17,894 nt of DNA from CAYZJD01 sp964478455 (GCA_964478455.1 CAYZJD010000048.1:1-17894), one strand, 5' to 3'. Positions 6,821 through 14,994 are shown, counted from the stretch's first letter. Program-made: numbers and translations. The notes: generated by a model from the sequence alone, not told the origin.

Positions 6821-8390
6821 AAGAATTCCCGAGGATCTGGCCGGGCTCAGTTGCGCCTCTGACTTGTGCTCGAACTTGCCCCTGCGGCGGCACGTTCAGC
6901 TTCTTGTCGGCGTGAAGTAGGCGCTTCATCTCCTCAATCTCCGCCGTCTGCCGCACCGTGCGCTTGCGCTTCGGCCAGGCGATGTTGGTCCATTCGTTCG
7001 GATCCCGGTCGTGGTCGTAGAACTCGACGCCCGATCTTCCGTCCTCCCACTCCGTGTAACGCCAGTGCTCGGTGCGCACGCTCCGGCCGAACTGCTTGCC
7101 CCGCACCACCATGGTGTAAGCCGCTTTCTTCCAGGACCGTTTCGGATCCGCGAGAAGGGGCGCGAAGCTGCTCCCTTCCATGCCCGAAGCGGTGGGCAGG
7201 CTGCACAGTTCGGTCAGAGTGGGAAAAACATCGACGAATTCCACCAGCCGCGGCGACACGGCTGGCTTTACGCCCGGAGCGGCCACCATCATCGGCGCGC
7301 GCGCCGCCTGCTCGAACACGGTTCCCTTGCGCCACAATTGCAGGTGGTCGTAAAGGTGCCATCCGTGGTCGCCGAACATCAGAACCACCGTATTGTCCCA
7401 CAGCTTGTTCTCATCCATGGCATCGAGAACCAGGCCGAGCTGTGCGTCCATGAAGGTTGTGGCGGCGTGGTACGCCAGAATGGCCATGCGGCGATCAGTG
7501 TCCGACATCTCGTCATCGCCCGGTGTCCGGGAGAGAGCCAGGGGCGGAATGTCGTCGCGGTCGTCCGGCGGGGTATTAGGCAGCTTGATCCGGTCGAGCG
7601 AGTACATGTCGAAGTACTTGCGCGGCGCTACCCACGGCAGGTGCGGTTTGTGAAAGCCGCACCCGATGAAAAACAGCTTGTCCTTGTTCTGGTTGATGAG
7701 CTGAACGATGCGGCGGGCGGTGGCGCCATCTTCCTCGTCGGCATCGCTGCCGTTGGTGCGAGTCCAACTCAGCACGGGGCCACCCTCCGCTTTGGCCTCC
7801 CGTTGCACCTTCGCCCGGGGCTTCTTGCCCTGCAACGGTTCGAACATGTCGTCTTCATCGGTCAGGCCACCGCCATAGCTGTCCCGGCCGGCCTGATAGC
7901 GAAGCGTAGTGGCAGGTGGGTCCTGGCGGATGCCCACGCCCGCCTTGCTTTCCGAGATGTCCCAGTGGATCTGCTGTTCATAACGGCCATGGGCGATCTT
8001 GCCCACCCGCGCGGTGAAGTATCCGTGCGCCTTGAAGTATTCGGGCATGAACACGGTGTCGCCCAAATGTGTGCGGGGCGGTGTGTAGTTGTCCCAAACC
8101 TGCGTGACTTCCGGCCGCCGGCCGCTGAGCAGCGACGTTCGGCTCGGATTGCACAGGGGGTAATTGCAGTACGAGCGATCAAAGCGCACGCCGCGAGCGG
8201 CCAGCCGGTCGAGGTTGGGCGTCTTAGCGACCGGATCACCGTAGCAGCCGATGCGATTGTTCAGGTCGTCAACCGCGAGAAGAAGCACGTTCAGCTTGCG
8301 GCCGCCGCGTGGGGGGAGCAGTTCCGGTATGCCCACCAGTGGAACGGCTATGGACAGCCTCAGCAGATCGCGCCGTGTGAGGGAAGACAT
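6804..8390 (-). CDS. Tat-exported sulfatase, iduronate-2-sulfatase-like
   Basis: A 528-residue sulfatase of the S1 family that hydrolyses sulfate esters. The leader TRRDLLRLSIAVPLVG suggests twin-arginine export. Metal ligands Asp41-Asp42 lie in LLLAVDDLNN, and the formylglycine site is CNPSRTSLLSGR (Cys80, the C-x-P-S-R type). GKIAHG, FIGCGFHKPHLPW and LMFGDHGWHLYDH supply the remaining sulfate and calcium contacts. The CGFHKPH-plus-GDHGWHL combination is typical of iduronate-2-sulfatase-like members. ATG 8390 is preceded by GGAG at eight bases. The 3' end overlaps the aldolase start. An anaerobic or FGE-type maturase must be encoded elsewhere. The likely substrate is a sulfated uronic acid or similar sugar; the exact target is inference. 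Confidence 0.92.
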   Translation of the reverse strand: MSSLTRRDLLRLSIAVPLVGIPELLPPRGGRKLNVLLLAVDDLNNRIGCYGDPVAKTPNLDRLAARGVRFDRSYCNYPLCNPSRTSLLSGRRPEVTQVWDNYTPPRTHLGDTVFMPEYFKAHGYFTARVGKIAHGRYEQQIHWDISESKAGVGIRQDPPATTLRYQAGRDSYGGGLTDEDDMFEPLQGKKPRAKVQREAKAEGGPVLSWTRTNGSDADEEDGATARRIVQLINQNKDKLFFIGCGFHKPHLPWVAPRKYFDMYSLDRIKLPNTPPDDRDDIPPLALSRTPGDDEMSDTDRRMAILAYHAATTFMDAQLGLVLDAMDENKLWDNTVVLMFGDHGWHLYDHLQLWRKGTVFEQAARAPMMVAAPGVKPAVSPRLVEFVDVFPTLTELCSLPTASGMEGSSFAPLLADPKRSWKKAAYTMVVRGKQFGRSVRTEHWRYTEWEDGRSGVEFYDHDRDPNEWTNIAWPKRKRTVRQTAEIEEMKRLLHADKKLNVPPQGQVRAQVRGATEPGQILGNSYANEW

Positions 8391-8669
8391 TGAGGAAGCT
8401 CCATTCGAAGACGCGCCTGTGAGCGGCCCGTACGCAAATCAATGGACGATCCCGCCAAGGGCCGCACAGGTTCCTTCTCCTGTTGGACAGTGCCCCTTAA
8501 TCGTGCGGATGCCTGCCTATCCAGTCAACAGGTTTCCCGCAGCATTCCACTATATGGAACAGCGGAAGAGTCAAGTCGCCCCGCTTCCCGGGTGGGCGCT
8601 AACCTTGTCTTCCTGAGCGCCTAAGCGGACGTGCGCGTGACCTGAGGACGCAGTTTTACCCACCTGGAT
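8391..8669. other. Intergenic region between RraA-like gene and sulfatase
   Basis: A 279-base gap without a credible gene. It contains the palindrome at 8545-8559 described separately and, on the - strand, TTGACT hexamers at 8574-8569 and 8528-8523. Neither hexamer has a well-spaced -10 box. It probably carries the promoter of the sulfatase-aldolase unit. Confidence 0.4.
8545..8559. promoter_or_regulatory. Candidate operator palindrome upstream of the sulfatase-aldolase pair
   Basis: TTCCACTATATGGAA is an inverted repeat with 5-bp arms TTCCA/TGGAA around a CTATA centre, about 155 bases before the sulfatase start. A TTGACT hexamer sits just upstream on the - strand and TATAGT overlaps the palindrome. 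Sites of the TTCCA-n5-TGGAA type resemble operators of IclR-family regulators. No regulator gene is in the window. Confidence 0.35.
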
Positions 8670-9413
8670 TCACTTCTCTTGCAAGTCACGCATGATCCGC
8701 TCTAGGTCCGTCGGATCGAAACTCGGCGACTTGCAGTAGTCAATGATCTTGCGCTCGCGGGCCAGGACGCGGTCGACACCAGCCGGAATATCGGCGGCAA
8801 TGGAACGCGGCACGAGTTGCACGCCGTGCAGGTCCGCATGGACCACGTCGCCCGTTCGTACCGTGATCCCGCCCACTTCAACAGGCAGGCCGAAGTCAAT
8901 GAGGCGGACATAGGCGTGCGATACGATCACGTGTTGCGCGAAGAAGTGAAAGCCGAGCGGGCGGACTTCGTTCAGGTCGCGCACACCACCGTTGGTAACC
9001 GTGCCCACGCAACCCAACGCGACGTGGATGTTTGCCTGTACTTCGCCCCAGAACGAGCCGACGCCCGGCCGCGCATCCATGTCCTGGATGACAATCACGC
9101 GCGGCGCAGGGTGCTCTAGTATAAAATTCCAATAGTCAATATAGGGGTACCGAACCGCCTGCTCGCCCTCGGCCGGAGGTCCGTCGGCGCGAATGCGTGC
9201 CGTCACGGCATACCCGACCATCACCCCCATCTCCGGAAAAATGCAGCGAATTGCCGAGGTCATGAAGCCTGTATTACGAGGCCGGACATCGAACATCTCG
9301 ATCGCGTTCGAGAGGGTTGGCGCATCGTACCGCTTCAACGCCTCGATCACACCCATGCCCAGTGGCGCTGTTGCCGGCGCAATCGCTGTGGCTTCTCTTC
9401 CTTGATCCTTCAT
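8670..9413 (-). CDS. RraA-like family lyase (4-hydroxy-4-methyl-2-oxoglutarate aldolase-like)
   Basis: A 247-residue protein of the RraA/HMG-aldolase fold. The frame is open further upstream, but ATG 9413 has an excellent ribosome site (GGAGGAG, ending two bases before the ATG) and fits the family length, so I chose it. Key features are the APTLSNAIEMF N-terminus, the VIQDMD strand, and the signature GTVTNGGVRDLNEVRPLGFHFF with Arg145-Asp146 that binds substrate and metal. The later GDVVHADLHGVQLVP matches the family's closing motif. Members include class II pyruvate aldolases that cleave hydroxy-oxo-dicarboxylates, and the ribonuclease-inhibitor RraA, which lacks this catalytic role. A metabolic role is favoured here because an HpaI-type aldolase and sulfatases are nearby. 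It is cytoplasmic and possibly monocistronic. Confidence 0.87.
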   Translation of the reverse strand: MKDQGREATAIAPATAPLGMGVIEALKRYDAPTLSNAIEMFDVRPRNTGFMTSAIRCIFPEMGVMVGYAVTARIRADGPPAEGEQAVRYPYIDYWNFILEHPAPRVIVIQDMDARPGVGSFWGEVQANIHVALGCVGTVTNGGVRDLNEVRPLGFHFFAQHVIVSHAYVRLIDFGLPVEVGGITVRTGDVVHADLHGVQLVPRSIAADIPAGVDRVLARERKIIDYCKSPSFDPTDLERIMRDLQEK

Positions 9414-9822
9414 GACTCCTCCGTTCCTACAGGCCTTCGCTTCGAATCCGAGCGTAGGCGGTCGCCAGTCGCCTGTCAACGCTCAGATGTCCTCGTTCAC
9501 GACGGTGGAACAGAGCGGCGGCTCGATCTGAACGGCGCCCGGCGTGCCGACGGGATGGCGGCGGCCGGAATGATCTTCTACCTGTCCCTGATCGACCATC
9601 GAGTCGAGGCGTGGCCTGGCGCCAGAGGGTGACGCAATACCTGCGCGACTGGCTCGAGTTCTTAACGAAGCACTTTTCGCCGGGAAGCCACTCCCCCGGC
9701 ACCTAAGGCTCCGAGCACCGCGTGAAAATCGCCAGGTCGGTCCAGTAATCGAGGCCTTTTTTCGTTGATTCCGTCCGATAGCATCTTGGCTGTAAAGCGC
9801 TGCTGTTTGGCCGTGACTTTGC
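9414..9822. other. 409-base gap with possible gene remnants
   Basis: No intact gene is visible between the RraA-like start and the sulfatase pseudogene end. On the + strand, two overlapping frames look like one protein tail broken by a frameshift (see the next entry). On the - strand, the frame after the sulfatase TAA reads KGLDYWTDLAIFTRCSEP before a TAG near 9705, which also has a protein-like look. The region probably includes decayed genes besides the RraA promoter. Confidence 0.35.
9480..9706 (+). pseudogene. Possible degenerate 3' end of an unidentified gene
   Basis: One frame reads ADGMAAAGMIFYLSLIDHRV and stops at 9630-9632. From about 9615 another frame continues RQRVTQYLRDWLEFLTKHF and stops at a TAA at 9704-9706. 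Both segments have amphipathic, protein-like composition and would join after one frameshift. I cannot name a family, and the call is weak. Confidence 0.22.
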
Positions 9823-10718
9823 TTAGCGGTCTTCTTCCGCGCGCTGCCAGGGCGTTTGGCCGGCCGTCTGGATATGTCCCATCAGCCCGTCCGCCAATTC
9901 GCGGTAGATTCTCGCCCCGCTGGCCGCAAGGTCCACGTCTTCGTGGGGGTCCTGGCCCAGGTCAAAAAGCCGGTAGGGCTCGAAGGGGTTGTTCTGCACT
10001 AAACTTCCAGTTGCGCCGCCGGTAAGCGTAGTAATCGCGTCCCTGGTAGGGCATGCGGCCCTCTCGGCGGACCCAGACCAAGTCGCGCGGTGGCGTGCTT
10101 TGTGCCTGGCCGCGCATGGCAGGCAATAGCGAGATTCCGTCCAGTCCGCATGTAATTGCGCCCATAGCGGCGGTGTTCGTAATAGCCATCCATCATGTCC
10201 TCGAGAAAGCCATGAAAGAAGTGGACGCCGCGCTGCCGTGGGGTGTTGGGGGACTCGAGGCCGAGGTGCCATTTCCCAACGATCGCGGTGTGGTAGCCCG
10301 CCTGCCTCAGGCGTTCGGGGACCAGAACCGCGCTCGGCGAAAGGTAGCCCGAGTTGTTGGCTGGATCGGCGCGGATCACGCCCGGCACACCTGTGCAGTC
10401 CGGATAGCGCCCGCTGAGCAGCGCGGCGCGCGTAGGTGAACAAACCGGGGAATTGGCGTAGAAGTTGTCGAAGCGAACCCCGGCCGCCATCAGGGCGTCA
10501 ATGTTGGGCGTGCGCAGATCCTGGGCGCCATAACTCGACAGATCCCTATACCCGAGATCATCAGCGAGAATGATCAGCAGGTTGGGCGTAGTCGTGCCTG
10601 TCGCGGATGCTGCCGTGCTGTTCTGCGCTGAAGTGGTGAACCGCGGCGCGGTCAGAACCGCGCCGGCCGAAGCCCGGAGCAGGGACCGCCGCGTAATCCT
10701 GAGTGGGTCAAGGGGCAT
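9823..10718 (-). pseudogene. Second sulfatase, pseudogene with internal deletion and frameshifts
   Basis: The first part (from ATG 10718, ribosome site GGAG seven bases upstream) is a normal S1 sulfatase: twin-arginine leader ITRRSLLRASAGAVL, LADDLGY metal ligands, formylglycine site CSPTRAALLSGR (Cys93), and VGKWHLG. After GYYEHRRYGRNYMR the usual middle of about 150-200 residues, including the second metal motif (DHG/DNG type), is absent. The frame jumps near 10141-10150 to GLDGISLLPAMRG, the family's near-C-terminal block, in a different frame. A further shift near 10000 leads to VQNNPFEPYRLFDLGQDP and the end at 9823. An intact member would be about 450-500 residues; only about 295 codons remain. 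The loss of the catalytic middle means it cannot work. It reads away from the promoter region of the divergent propeller gene. Confidence 0.85.
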
Positions 10719-10944
10719 AGTGTTTCTCCGTTGAACTATCGTGCAGCGTGACGGTCGGCAAAGTGCACCCGGGAGCCGGCATCGCGCGATTCAAACGCTT
10801 CACATCCCATTGCGCCTTTCTAGCGCACATCTTCGGGCCCCGCAAGGGCGCCGTTCCGCAGGTGTCAACAGCACGTAATTTCGGTTGACCCGCACGGGCC
10901 GAGAAAATATACCGGGATCGCTCAGCGTCCGAAGAGTCTGCTGA
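10719..10944. other. Divergent promoter region between sulfatase pseudogene and propeller gene
   Basis: About 226 bases with no gene. It includes the candidate + strand promoter at 10885-10913. No obvious - strand promoter for the sulfatase remnant was found. Confidence 0.4.
10885..10913 (+). promoter_or_regulatory. Candidate sigma-70 promoter with a CCCGCACGGG palindrome in the spacer
   Basis: TTGACC (10885-10890) and TATACC (10908-10913) are separated by 17 bases. The palindrome CCCGCACGGG (10889-10898) overlaps the -35 box and spacer, and AATATA follows it after seven bases. The same palindrome and seven-base spacing recur upstream of the GH127 gene, which suggests a shared regulator. The start codon is 46 bases downstream of the -10. 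Confidence 0.42.
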
Positions 10945-10959
10945 ATGGATGAGTTCACG

Positions 10960-12555
10960 ATGAACCGCCGACAATTCGTATGGATTGCGGGTATGGGGCC
11001 AGGATTGGCGCACGCTTCTCAAGAAGGAAAAGGACTGCCCCCTCCCGCCGAACCAAAGGAGAGACAGCCGGAAAGTCCCGTGGTTCGCGCTCCCTTGAGC
11101 CCGCTGCGGATCGGCACGAGCGCCCAACTGTTCGTCGAGCGCTCAATCGTGCGGGAGACGGACCGCGTTTGGTTCACGCTGCACCCCGGGGAAAAACATC
11201 CGCGCAACCCGGTGATCCGCGCTGACCGCGACTGGGAAGGGTGGCGCGTGCGGAACAAGGGGAACGCCATCTTCGATGAGGACGAGAAGATTTTCAAGAT
11301 GTGGTACGGCGCCGACGTGGCCCGCAACTACTTCGAACCCGTCCACAACTACTCGTTGTGTGCCGTCAGCAAGGATGGCGTGGAATGGGAGAAGCCGTTG
11401 GTGGGCACGATTCATTCACCGATACTTGGCTTTCGACACAATGTAGTGATCCAGGGGGAGCACGCCTGCGTGACCAAGGACTATGGCGAACCGGACGGAG
11501 CCCGAAGATATAAGGCAGTGTTTTCCATCACGCCCGGTCAAGCCGAACCACGGCACCCCAAACACGCGTTCGTTTCCTCGGACGGGCTACACTGGTCCCG
11601 GTTCAGCAGCAAACCCCTCGTCGATGGCGTAGGCGACGTGACCATTGCTTATTACGACGAGCGCCGGCGCCTTTGGGTCATGTTCATCAAGAAGGAGATC
11701 GTGCTTCGCGGGCAGATGCGGCGCTGCTTCTGGTTGATGACCAGCAGAGATTTCGTTCATTGGAGGGAGCCGCAACTGGTGTTTGTTCCCGATTATGACG
11801 ACGACGTCGGCTCGATGCGACGGATCGAGGAGGTACGACCGCTTCTCAACGTGCCCGACAATCCTGCACTCGTACGGACGGAATTTTACGGCGTCGGCGC
11901 CTATGCGGCCGAGAGCTGTACCGTTGCCTTCCCCTGGATTTTCACCGTGAACAATAGAGGACGATATGGCAGCGTGGATGGTCCCATCGAGATCCAGCTC
12001 GCCGCGTCGCGTGACTTGGTGGACTGGCAGCGGCATTTTCGGCTACCCATCGTTCCGAGAGGCCGCGTGGGAGAGTGGGACCCGGGACTCTTCTACACGC
12101 AATGCAAGGCGATACGGTACAACGATGAAATCTGGCTGTACTACAGCGCCTCTAACTCCGCACACGGTGATGCGAATCATCCTGACAATGACTATCAGAG
12201 GGAAAGGACCTCGAGCATCGGACTGGTCAAATGGAAACTGGACCGCTTCGTATCAGCGGACGCAGGTGCCGAGGGCGGCGTGCTGACCACCGAACCTTTC
12301 ACCCACGCTGGAAGTCATCTCGAACTGAACGCCCGTGTGGGCCCGGGAGGCGGTATTCGCGCCGAGTTCCTCGATGCGGCGGGCCGGCCCATCCAGGAGC
12401 GCGGGCGGTCCGCGCCTTGCACCGGAGACAGGCTGAGGAGCAGGGTTGCCTGGACCGGCAATGAGCAGATCACCCAGCGCCTCAAAGGCAAGCCCGTCAG
12501 GTTGAGCTTTGAGCTGCGAAGCACGGAAGTGTATTCATTGGCCTTCCGGAGCTAA
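10960..12555 (+). CDS. Secreted beta-propeller glycosidase-like protein (paralogue A)
   Basis: A 531-residue protein with twin-arginine leader MNRRQFVWIAGMGPGLAHA. Start at 10960 is chosen by comparison with its paralogue, with GGATGAG about six bases upstream; an ATG at 10945 is possible. The body (residues about 50-430) has the repeated WE/DxxRxRNAIFDED, VSKDGVEWEKP, SSDGLHWSRF, SRDFVHW and SRDLVDWQRHF motifs characteristic of five-bladed propellers related to GH32/43/130 enzymes. A C-terminal beta-sandwich of about 110 residues follows (GGVLTTEPFTHAG through VRLSFELRSTEVYSLAFR). Such proteins are widespread and usually uncharacterised; acid catalysts cannot be assigned safely, so hydrolase activity is likely but unproven. 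It is roughly 70 percent identical by eye to the gene at 14995-16620 and lies opposite to it. Confidence 0.8.
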   Translation: MNRRQFVWIAGMGPGLAHASQEGKGLPPPAEPKERQPESPVVRAPLSPLRIGTSAQLFVERSIVRETDRVWFTLHPGEKHPRNPVIRADRDWEGWRVRNKGNAIFDEDEKIFKMWYGADVARNYFEPVHNYSLCAVSKDGVEWEKPLVGTIHSPILGFRHNVVIQGEHACVTKDYGEPDGARRYKAVFSITPGQAEPRHPKHAFVSSDGLHWSRFSSKPLVDGVGDVTIAYYDERRRLWVMFIKKEIVLRGQMRRCFWLMTSRDFVHWREPQLVFVPDYDDDVGSMRRIEEVRPLLNVPDNPALVRTEFYGVGAYAAESCTVAFPWIFTVNNRGRYGSVDGPIEIQLAASRDLVDWQRHFRLPIVPRGRVGEWDPGLFYTQCKAIRYNDEIWLYYSASNSAHGDANHPDNDYQRERTSSIGLVKWKLDRFVSADAGAEGGVLTTEPFTHAGSHLELNARVGPGGGIRAEFLDAAGRPIQERGRSAPCTGDRLRSRVAWTGNEQITQRLKGKPVRLSFELRSTEVYSLAFRS

Positions 12556-12556
12556 A

Positions 12557-12596
12557 CCGCAACAAACCCGGTTTCGCGAACTGAGGCCCGTTGCGG
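12557..12596 (+). terminator. Possible structured 3' end after propeller gene A
   Basis: CCGCAAC (12557-12563) pairs with GTTGCGG (12590-12596), starting two bases after the stop codon. An inner AAACC/GGTTT element adds structure. There is no T run, so if it ends transcription it is not a classical intrinsic terminator. Confidence 0.28.
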
Positions 12597-12780
12597 CTGC
12601 TACGCTCGGAATGACACCAGGGGCGTCTGCCGACAAGGAAGGAATCGGACGACGCACCGATCACTGCACACTGACGCCGGCCGCCTTCTCATAACCGGTA
12701 AACCTGATCCCGGTCCAGCCCGCCAAGGCCGCCGGTTAGCCTGAAATCCCGGCTCTGGAAGGCGGTGATTTACGGGTCTC

Positions 12781-12811
12781 CCCTCGGATCAAGCTCCAAA
12801 AAATCCGAGGG
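12781..12811. terminator. Strong hairpin between convergent genes, possible bidirectional terminator
   Basis: CCCTCGGAT (12781-12789) and ATCCGAGGG (12803-12811) form a 9-bp perfect stem with a 13-base A-rich loop. It sits roughly midway between the convergent genes. A T run is absent on both strands, so a termination role is a guess. Confidence 0.35.
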
Positions 12812-12956
12812 CTGGGGGAGCGAGGCCCAACGAGGAGCTGCACGCGGTGCAGAGGGCGGCCCAGTGGATTAAGCTTTACTGCGGGTAGCATACCTCTGGC
12901 CGCAGAGCCTGATTGCGCTGTCGGTGATTCCGCTCCGGCTGTCGCGAGCTACTCTG

Positions 12957-14900
12957 CTATTCCCAGGCGACACAAAACCACGTGGCGCGCCACCTGCCCG
13001 GCGCACGTCCGCCCGCTTCATAATAGGGCAGAAAAACCACCGGCTCCCGTCCGGGAAGTTTCAATTGAAACGCGGGACCGTGCGCACCAGCCGGTGTCGG
13101 GCACTGAGAGAATCGGGCCTCGGCACTCGCTTTCGGCAGCTTGAACGTCTCTTCCCGCTTGTAGCCGTCGATCAGCCCCGTAGCATAACACAGCGGCCCG
13201 CGCACGACGGCCGCATAATCAATACGGTTAATCTCCCTGTCCTCGTCGCGCATTATCGACAGTGCGGTTCGTACGATCCGCAGCTTCATGGGAAAGCGAG
13301 CAGTAACACGGTTGCCGCCGTGCCAGGTGCGTTCAATTCTCAGATAAGTGCCTGGCGTAGTGGCCGCCTTTAGCGGATCGCCATCCACACTCACCTCGAC
13401 TCCCTCGGCCCACCGGGGAATGCGGAGGAACAGCGGGAAGGCGGCCTGACGCGTGGGATTTACGGTGAGACGAATCTCATCGCTCCGGGGATAATCCGTA
13501 TCCAGTGCGAGCGCCACTATGCCCCGGTCTGCGAGTTCGATCCGCGCTTCGCTTGGGGAGTAGAGGTTGACCGCGATGCCACCCTCGCGAGTGGCAAACG
13601 CAATGGGAGCGATTTCTTCAAGCGCGACTGCACCGCTCGATTTGCAGCAAGCCCAATAGTACGTGTGGCTGCGCTGGCCATTGGTAAATATGAAGTATGC
13701 CCAGTCTTCGCCGTTTGGGTCCTGCGCGCCAAGCAGCGAGTTGTAAAGCGTTTTCTCGATCTCGTCTGCGTACTTCGCTTCGCCGGTAAGGCGAAGCAGG
13801 TCGCGGTTGAGATGGATCCATGACATCGTGCTGCAGGTTTCGACCGTGCCGTACGGGCTGAAGTAGTCCTTCGCGCTGAATCGCTCGAAACTCTCTCCCC
13901 CGACTCCACCCCACGGCCCTCCCGCGGGAGTGAGGTGGTGCTCGGCAACATTGGTCCAGGCATGCTCGGCAGCGCGCTTGTAATCATGGCGCCCGGTCAC
14001 CTCGAAGAGTTTTGCAAGGGCGACGAAATTCCACAAGAGCTGGTAGATTTTTCCGTCTCCCATCTCTTGAAGATCCTCACCCTTGAGGCTGCGAGATAAC
14101 AGGGCAAGCGTCGGCCGCTCCTCCACCTGATCGACCACGCGTATAGCGAGTTCCAGGTATCTTTTCTCGCCGGTTGCGCGGTAGAGCTCGACTGCAGGCT
14201 CCAGCAGAATGGTGGCCGAAAGCCCAAGGTGGCTACCCCAATCGGCGATGCTACGGCCCTGGCTCACAAAGAGATCGTAGCACAGGTCGCCCACGCGGCA
14301 CGCTGTCCTCAGGTACTTCTCGTTCGGATAGAAGCGATTCACCTCGAGCAAACCGAGAATGATGTAGCTGTGCACCCAGACGTCCCATGTCTTCCTGCGG
14401 GGCCTATCCTGGTAGGTCATCCGGGACGGAGATCCAGGCGCGTATGTGCCGAGGTAACCACTGGGCTCCTGCCGGCTGACGAGGAAATCAGCGACGTTCC
14501 GCACGGCCGTAGCGAGGTCGGCATCTCGGGTACGCGCCGCAGCACGGGATGCCGCGTACATCCACTTGCCCGCGTGCTCCCCGTACCAGGAGCTGCCGAA
14601 GTTCTTTGCCATTGCCTCCGGGCCGAACATCGCGATCGGATCGCTGTCAACGCCTTTGATGAAGTGCTTCAACCTGCCCTGATAGTTGGCGTAGACGGCC
14701 TCCCCGAGTAGGCCGCGGAGAACGACCTGTTGCGGCTCGGCTAGTTTCATTGCGGGCGTCGCCGGCGCGAGGACAGCCGGCACGACAGCGCCCGGCTGTC
14801 TCTCTTCCGGTTTCGCAGGCGCCTGCGGCTTCTGGCCGTGAAGTGCGTAGGTAAGGCCTTTGCCACTTCCCGCGGTCCACAAGAATTGGCGTCGATTCAC
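12957..14900 (-). CDS. GH127-family beta-L-arabinofuranosidase-like protein, exported
   Basis: A 647-residue protein of the GH127 (former DUF1680) family, which removes beta-L-arabinofuranose from glycans by a zinc-thiolate mechanism. The catalytic set is intact: acid/base Glu336 in GGESFERF, zinc ligands Glu354 and Cys356 in TVETCSTMS, and Cys418-Cys419 in YWACCKSSG, with Cys418 as the expected nucleophile. The (alpha/alpha)6 barrel is followed by beta domains from about residue 430 (FPLFLRIPRWAEG). The leader NRRQFLWTAGSGKGLTYAL is a twin-arginine type and nearly the same as those of the two propeller genes. The start is GTG at 14900, chosen because AGAGGTG lies six bases upstream. The length is normal. 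It is probably in the same - strand unit as the propeller gene upstream, although it has its own candidate promoter element. Confidence 0.92.
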   Translation of the reverse strand: MNRRQFLWTAGSGKGLTYALHGQKPQAPAKPEERQPGAVVPAVLAPATPAMKLAEPQQVVLRGLLGEAVYANYQGRLKHFIKGVDSDPIAMFGPEAMAKNFGSSWYGEHAGKWMYAASRAAARTRDADLATAVRNVADFLVSRQEPSGYLGTYAPGSPSRMTYQDRPRRKTWDVWVHSYIILGLLEVNRFYPNEKYLRTACRVGDLCYDLFVSQGRSIADWGSHLGLSATILLEPAVELYRATGEKRYLELAIRVVDQVEERPTLALLSRSLKGEDLQEMGDGKIYQLLWNFVALAKLFEVTGRHDYKRAAEHAWTNVAEHHLTPAGGPWGGVGGESFERFSAKDYFSPYGTVETCSTMSWIHLNRDLLRLTGEAKYADEIEKTLYNSLLGAQDPNGEDWAYFIFTNGQRSHTYYWACCKSSGAVALEEIAPIAFATREGGIAVNLYSPSEARIELADRGIVALALDTDYPRSDEIRLTVNPTRQAAFPLFLRIPRWAEGVEVSVDGDPLKAATTPGTYLRIERTWHGGNRVTARFPMKLRIVRTALSIMRDEDREINRIDYAAVVRGPLCYATGLIDGYKREETFKLPKASAEARFSQCPTPAGAHGPAFQLKLPGREPVVFLPYYEAGGRAPGRWRATWFCVAWE

Positions 14901-14994
14901 ACTGCACCTCTGGCGGTTTGCCCCTCTTATATTGCCGGTGCCCGTGCGGGCCGCTGATCATGCTTACCTCAGCTCCTGCTGCCGAAGGCCCTCC
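14901..14994. other. Short gap between propeller gene B and GH127
   Basis: The 94-base gap contains the palindrome listed above and the GH127 ribosome site. It is compatible with co-transcription plus an internal promoter. No terminator hairpin is obvious. Confidence 0.4.
14926..14950 (-). promoter_or_regulatory. Candidate promoter/operator of the GH127 gene, same palindrome as at 10889-10898
   Basis: On the - strand CCCGCACGGG (14950-14941) is followed after seven bases by AATATA (14933-14928), within AATATAAG. This is the same arrangement as upstream of propeller gene A. A good -35 box is not evident. The GTG start codon is 27 bases downstream of AATATA. Confidence 0.4.

Larger units (their letters stand above)
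12556..12956. other. 401-base gap between convergent genes; no gene seen
   Basis: The stretch lies between the convergent stops of the propeller gene and the GH127 gene. It holds two structured segments (12557-12596 and 12781-12811) but no convincing open frame, and a short inverted repeat TAACCGG/CCGGTTA at 12692-12698 and 12732-12738. Some of it may be decayed coding sequence. Confidence 0.4.

Noticed and set aside
7011..8393. Long + strand open frame of 460 codons
   Set aside because: It is the mirror of the sulfatase gene, which has all catalytic motifs and a ribosome site. The antisense product shows no recognisable domain.
8549..8574. TTGACT and TATAGT as a - strand promoter before the sulfatase
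   Set aside because: The spacing is only 14 bases, too short for a normal sigma-70 promoter.
9427..9702. - strand open frame of 91 codons in the RraA-sulfatase gap
   Set aside because: It has no ribosome site and an arginine-rich, low-information product; other frames in this gap look more protein-like.
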